Assembly: GCA_028015205.1 (NCBI GenBank)
Contig: CM051516.1
Span: 39,570,230 to 39,634,229, forward strand
Length of the DNA: 64,000 nt
Direction: 5' to 3'
Source: Mytilisepta virgata
Lineage: Eukaryota > Mollusca > Bivalvia > Mytilida > Mytilidae
Positions 60,072 to 64,000 of this stretch are shown here, piece by piece. Made by a program: the position numbers and the translations under genes. The first letter of the stretch is position 1; every line of letters starts with the position of its first letter. The notes beneath the pieces are model-generated. The model did no database searches. It saw nothing but the letters and a program-made list of their open reading frames with translations, and had not been told where the DNA came from.

Positions 60072-60123
60072 CACTGGTGCAAGCGTGACTGTTCGCCTCC
60101 TGTTTTTTACACTTGCACCAGTG
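60072..60123. other. Perfect 12-bp hairpin at the inner edge of the right TIR
   Basis: CACTGGTGCAAG (60072-60083) and CTTGCACCAGTG (60112-60123) are exact reverse complements with a 28-nt loop. The stem straddles the point where similarity to the left terminal repeat ends; the left repeat keeps only CACCACGGG there, so the hairpin is unique to this side. Confidence 0.85.
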
Positions 60124-60727
60124 GTGAAAAGCGCGGGAAAAGGGGGCGTTAATCCAACAGTAACTCTGTACTTCGTATACACTCGGACGTCGACATAACA
60201 GTGAGAGTATCAGTCATTAGAGACTCGATACGAGACCCCTAGCCTATACAAACCGATGAAAGGCCGAAAAACGTCCGAGAAGCGTGGGAAAAGGGGAGAT
60301 AATCCAATCTAAATCCGGGTCCGAGCACGTGACTGACCTCACTTCCGTAAACAAAAGAAAAATCCCGGGAACATATACGATTTCCGATTGCGCGCAAACC
60401 ACTTCCCGGTACCTCCTGTTCCGATCACACATGCGCAGGCGACTCATCCGGGCCCTGGCACGTGACTTACGTCACTTCTATAAACAAATAATGGAAAAAT
60501 GGTGCGAAAATCTATCACTTCCGTTTGCGCATGCGCGAAAACCACCTCCGGATACTTCCAGTTCCGGTCACGCATGCGCGGTCGACATATCCTGGTCATG
60601 GCACGTGACTTACGTCACTTCCATAAACAAATGGCGGGAAAACCTACTTCCGGTTTCGGTCACGATGACGTCTTTTCCGCCACTACCACCACCAAAAATA
60701 ATAATTTGGATGAGCCCATATACTACT
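60119..60727 (-). repeat. Right long terminal inverted repeat of the Polinton-like element
   Basis: Reverse-complement relative of 56928-57522, diverged by point changes and small indels. It carries NRF-1-type GCGCATGCGC (60527), paired CACGTGACTTACGTCACTTC blocks (CRE-type TTACGTCA at 60467 and 60610, 143 bp apart), ACTTCCGG/ACTTCCGT ETS sites, and a final acttccggtttcggtcacga segment with TGACGTC. It ends with GCCCATATACTACT. As the decayed genes inside read leftward from here, this copy is the one placed to act as their promoter. Confidence 0.85.
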
Positions 60728-60733
60728 AGTGCA

Positions 60734-61764
60734 TGCTTACAAGTCAAGGATCCTGCGCCCTAATGCGTCCATCGAGTTCATGTTTGTTAGGATGCGATGG
60801 GTGCCGCGTGCAGAAAATGATGTGATTATTTTTCCGGGGTGAGGGGCTAGGCTGAAATGTTTGATCCTGCCCTTTCATCGCGGTCTAAATTTTCATTCAC
60901 ATTAAAACCAACAAATTTCCTAGTTGATACAGGTCCTGCATTTTTCACTCCTAAAATGATCCGCCAAAATCCATCATAGCCCCCTCCCAACCCCCCAACC
61001 CCCAAAAAAAAATAATAGATCAAAGTGTGCTTCTCTTTCTCAGCACTGGCCTGTAGAGCAATTGTCGAAGCTAGATCTTATGGAACTAGAATGGGTTTTT
61101 AGCTTCTCTAAAACTGATATGCTGTTTTCGGGGCAAATTTGTTGTTATCTGTTATGAACTGTAATTAACTAGTTTCATTTTACTGTTATCTGTTATTGAT
61201 TTTCATTTACTGTTATCTTTTTTCAGTAGTTTCAATTCGAATTTTAAGCAAATTCCATTTGCTGTTTTGCTGTGATTTGACCCCGTGCCCACTACGGCAT
61301 GTTCTATTTTTAATCTTGCGTCAAATATCTTTTTATAAATTAGAAAACCCCTAATTTATATTTAAAGATAGTTGATCTAGTTAGGTATATTTATAGGTGG
61401 AATGTCATTATGTCATTGCTTAGCATATTAAATTGATCATCTTAAAACGGAGAAGTCTTGTGAAGTCACCAGTTCCATAATTAAGTAAGTTTATTATTGA
61501 AATGTTTCTGTTCGTAGGACTATATTAATTTTCGAAACAATTCCAGGTATAAACAACGATTTTATAAAGTCAAAGTCAAATTCCAAGATTTTATTTATAT
61601 AAAATCCAGATTCAACGCACAAACAAAGAAAATTAATCATTACAATCAATTTATGTACATCAAATGTAGTATATGTTTATATCAATACAGAACAAAAAAT
61701 ATAGAATCTTGTATTTTTGTTCTTTCTATTTGACTGAGGTGGTATAAAAATTCGATTCATGGCT
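60734..61764. other. Noncoding spacer with a diverged MITE relative
   Basis: At about 60809-61020 is a diverged relative of the 55150 MITE (aggtcctgcatttttcact, C-rich right side). Several atctgttat phrases recur at 61145-61210. No gene supported. Confidence 0.5.
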
Positions 61765-62976
61765 ATGGGAATTGGCATATTGTAAAACATTGAGTGGAGT
61801 CTGGTGTCATATTTGGAGTGGAGTTTGGAGTCATTCTGGAGTGGAGTTTGGAGATTAACCTACCCCTTTTTATTCATTTTTGCTTATATGTGGTAGATTT
61901 TATATCATATATTACATTGATTTATAAACAAAAATACTTAATTTCAGTAAACTGACATCATTGTGAATTCTCACATAAATATTTTATATATCAACAGAGG
62001 TATCTTATTTCAGTAAATTTATAATGCTTTGCAAGCCCTGCGTGTAACCACATCCTGTAGTTGAATAACTGATGACAGCCCAATCAAAACAAGAATAATG
62101 ATATAAAACATGGAGTGGATTTTGAAGTCATTTTATTACTAGTACAAAATTTGTTCACCTCAGCTAACTGACGATCTGATGACATAAATATGAAAATATG
62201 AAAATTCTGGAGCTGCCGTAATTACACATACAAATCTGTTTTCTTCTTTTTCTTTTTGTTTAGCCATATCTGTAAATTCTATAAATGGGTCATTATGTCT
62301 CCCCCACTGAGGTGGGGAAACTTTTTGTTTTTGTAATGTCTGTCTGCCTGACATACGTTTTTGTGTACAAAAACAAATTTTAATTGAATTTCTCTTCAAC
62401 TGATTTTTTTCTTCAGGATTTTAGAAATCAGACTCCTGTGGGCCCAATGTTTTGAAAATTAAAATTCTTAAACTTTATTGAACATCTAAGCTGTCCACCC
62501 TTTTGACAAAAGTATGAAGTTGTGCAATAAGGTTTTAGAAATTTAATTTTCAAAACTTTTGGTCTCATATATTTTCTTACTCGTTATGAGAAGATGCATA
62601 ATATTTTTAGATTTTAAAATTATGTTTACCTTTTAAATATTGTGAGAACGTTGTTTGAGAGTTGAGTAAGGCAATGCACTATACATTTACTGAAATAGGA
62701 TACTGCTGCTGAAATATATAATATTTATATGTCAGAATTCACGATGATATCATCTCAATGAAATTAAATATTTCGGTTTATAAATAAATGCAATATAAAG
62801 TATGAAATATACTTAACACATACAATTAAAAATGATAAAAAGGAGGTAAGTTAATCCAAAAGTCCACTCCAAACTCAATTCCAAAAAATGACTCCAGACT
62901 CCACTCCAGAAATGACTCCAAACTCCACTCCAAATATGACTCCAGACTCCATGTTTTACAATATGCCATGTGAATT
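61765..62976. mobile_element. MULE-like non-autonomous element, 1194 bp
   Basis: Element 61774-62967, flanked by ATGGGAATT (61765-61773) and ATGTGAATT (62968-62976), eight of nine alike. Inverted ends are about 90 bp at the left and 130 bp at the right, beginning GGCATATTGTAAAACAT and continuing into tandem GGAGTGGAGTTTGGAGTCAT-type units; the right end has about one extra unit pair. Long TIRs and a 9-bp duplication point to Mutator-like elements, though an 8-bp (hAT) reading is possible. The interior (for example the tccccccactgaggtgggg stem near 62299) is noncoding. Confidence 0.78.
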
Positions 62977-63174
62977 ATGATTCAGAGAGTGAAAAATTCT
63001 TTGCATAAGTCTATACGAAACCAAACTTTCAACATAATGACTTCAGAAATATATCATGTATGTACAATGATTTCCCAACGTGTACAGCTAACACTTTTGT
63101 TCCGATTTTCATTTATGAAAATATGTTTACACCGGTCTTTATACGTTGATAGGAGAAAACCCAGCTATTCGTAA

Positions 63175-63304
63175 ATGTGGGCGTGTCGAAGATGCACTTT
63201 GGAAAATCCACAGAATTTGGATGTCTGTGATGCTTGCTGTGCACCAAGATGTCAGGACGACTTTGGTGCTTTTATTTCTGAACAGGAATACACAAGACAA
63301 AGTG
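63175..63304 (+). CDS. RanBP2-type zinc-finger protein, first coding exon (partial gene)
   Basis: Begins at ATG 63175, directly preceded by an in-frame TAA, and runs to a consensus donor AGTG/GTATGT (GT at 63305-63306): 43 codons plus one base. Residues 2-22 match the RanBP2 finger, W-x-C-x2-C-T-x3-N-x6-C-x2-C: M-W-A-C-R-R-C-T-L-E-N-P-Q-N, then V-C-D-A-C. Such fingers bind ubiquitin or single-stranded RNA. A charged tail, 'DDFGAFISEQEYTRQSG', follows. With an N-terminal finger it could be a ubiquitin-system protein, but no subfamily can be chosen. The remaining exons lie beyond the right edge or are unrecognised. The MULE-like element ends about 200 bp upstream, inside any promoter or 5' UTR. 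Confidence 0.75.
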
Positions 63305-64000
63305 GTATGTTTCAAACAATGAACTATAGTGGACAAAAATGTACTTTGATTCTGGTGCAATATGTCACATTTTAACCAAGCCCTTGCGCCTTAAACAAGA
63401 ACTATATCTTTATATAAGATATCCGACGCATGTTTCTATGTACAACTTTTCTTTCATCGGTGTTAATTTCTTAAAAAAAACAACACGTATGGAAAGGTCA
63501 GCAATGGCATACATGTACCAATCAATCAACTCCACTAAAAGACAGAACCCCGGACATAACACTAACATACAAATAGCACAAATCACAAACAAAAACACGA
63601 GAGAGAGTGAGGATAGTCTGACCTTGTAAAGATACTGAATAGTGGTGCATGGGGTTAAACCGATTTTATGGGAACCCAAATCTCCTTATATGTCCTGACA
63701 CTATTTTGTATAAAACCTACTACAGTGTGAGGGCTTGATAGAAGGGTAAACATTGGTTGCACGATCTCATAGCCGCTAGTTGGATTCTATTGCTGTATCG
63801 AAAGGAATTAGTCAGAAATAGCACTAACATCAAGGGTTTTATGCTATCTCTTCATGGGGTTCAATAGAATTCGACAATATTATTCAGAGGCCAGTATAAA
63901 TTTAAAGTCTTCAAGTCAACGGGAGAAAGAGCGTTTTTGCAGAATTACACAAAATAATATTTTTTAGCCCTTACTATGAAAAGATTTCTGCGGCTTATAA
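63305..64000. other. Presumed first intron of the RanBP2-finger gene
   Basis: Starts with GTATGT. The plus-strand frame 63339-63629 and minus-strand frame 63410-63679 have no recognised domain. At 63480-63625 the phrases caatcaactccactaaaaga and acataacactaacatacaaa resemble interspersed-repeat sequence, not confirmed. No further exon seen. Confidence 0.45.

Larger units (their letters stand above)
56922..60733. mobile_element. Polinton/Maverick-like non-autonomous element, 3.8 kb
   Basis: Element 56928-60727, flanked by exact AGTGCA at 56922-56927 and 60728-60733. Both ends begin AGTAGTATATGGGC, followed by long inverted repeats of about 600 bp. A 6-bp duplication, AG termini and TIRs of several hundred bp are the defining insertion features of Polintons/Mavericks and the related adintoviruses. 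At 3.8 kb it is far shorter than an autonomous copy (15-20 kb), and I find no DNA polymerase B, integrase, FtsK-like ATPase, protease or capsid gene. The interior carries decayed minus-strand zinc-finger frames, a 141-bp tandem repeat and telomere-like sequence. The element is GC- and CpG-richer than its surroundings. The Polinton name is inferred from end structure only. Confidence 0.7.

Noticed and set aside
56928..60727. An endogenous parvovirus (densovirus) with long terminal hairpins
   Set aside because: TIR length and GC content are suggestive, but a 6-bp target duplication with AG ends fits Polinton integration, and no helicase-like or capsid motifs of parvoviruses were seen.

Overview
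The window looks like animal nuclear DNA, most likely from a bivalve mollusc and probably a marine mussel (Mytilus-like). It is A+T-rich, and coding sequence is split into short exons with GT-AG introns of 3 to 6 kb. It is packed with small mobile elements. Several repeat blocks (about 7.0, 20.2-20.8, 31.0-31.2, 42.5-42.9 and 43.7 kb) read like interspersed repeats I recall from mussel and other bivalve sequence; that recognition is from memory. There are no bacterial operons, rRNA genes or CRISPR arrays.

0-21 kb: the 5' half of one arrestin-domain-containing (alpha-arrestin, ARRDC-type) gene on the minus strand. Four coding exons (20906-21023, 15102-15212, 8528-8754, 5198-5380) join in phase and encode residues 1-213. 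The rest of the C-terminal arrestin domain must lie beyond the left edge. Exon 2 sits beside its own degenerate tandem copies, one of which gives an in-frame alternative acceptor, and beside a 21-bp palindromic satellite. The introns hold a foldback element, a pogo-like pair of ends and several repeats.

21-52 kb: mostly noncoding and repeat-rich. It holds four copies of one tRNA-derived SINE, each with its own target-site duplication; two PIF/Harbinger-like MITEs with TTA/TAA duplications; one piggyBac-like MITE with TTAA ends; foldback elements; a 160-bp tandem repeat; and one unrecognised open frame (37282-37632).

52-64 kb: mobile-element-rich. There is a complete Tc1-like DD34E transposon with an uninterrupted transposase (52131-53672) and a third Harbinger-like MITE (55150-55441). 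The most striking object is a 3.8-kb element (56928-60727) with about 600-bp terminal inverted repeats, AG termini and an exact 6-bp target duplication, the hallmarks of a Polinton/Maverick-type element. It lacks the hallmark Polinton genes. It carries decayed minus-strand frames with zinc-finger motifs, a 141-bp tandem repeat, degenerate telomere-like repeats and a perfect hairpin. Its terminal repeats are arrays of metazoan promoter motifs (NRF-1, ETS, CREB/ATF, E-box and E2F types). A 1.2-kb MULE-like element (61774-62967) ends about 200 bp upstream of a plus-strand exon encoding an N-terminal RanBP2-type zinc finger (63175-63304), the start of a gene that runs off the right edge.

Only the arrestin gene, the Tc1 transposase and the RanBP2 exon are confident protein-coding calls. 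All splice sites, duplications and inverted repeats were read by eye from the bases; family names for mobile elements rest on duplication length and end structure.
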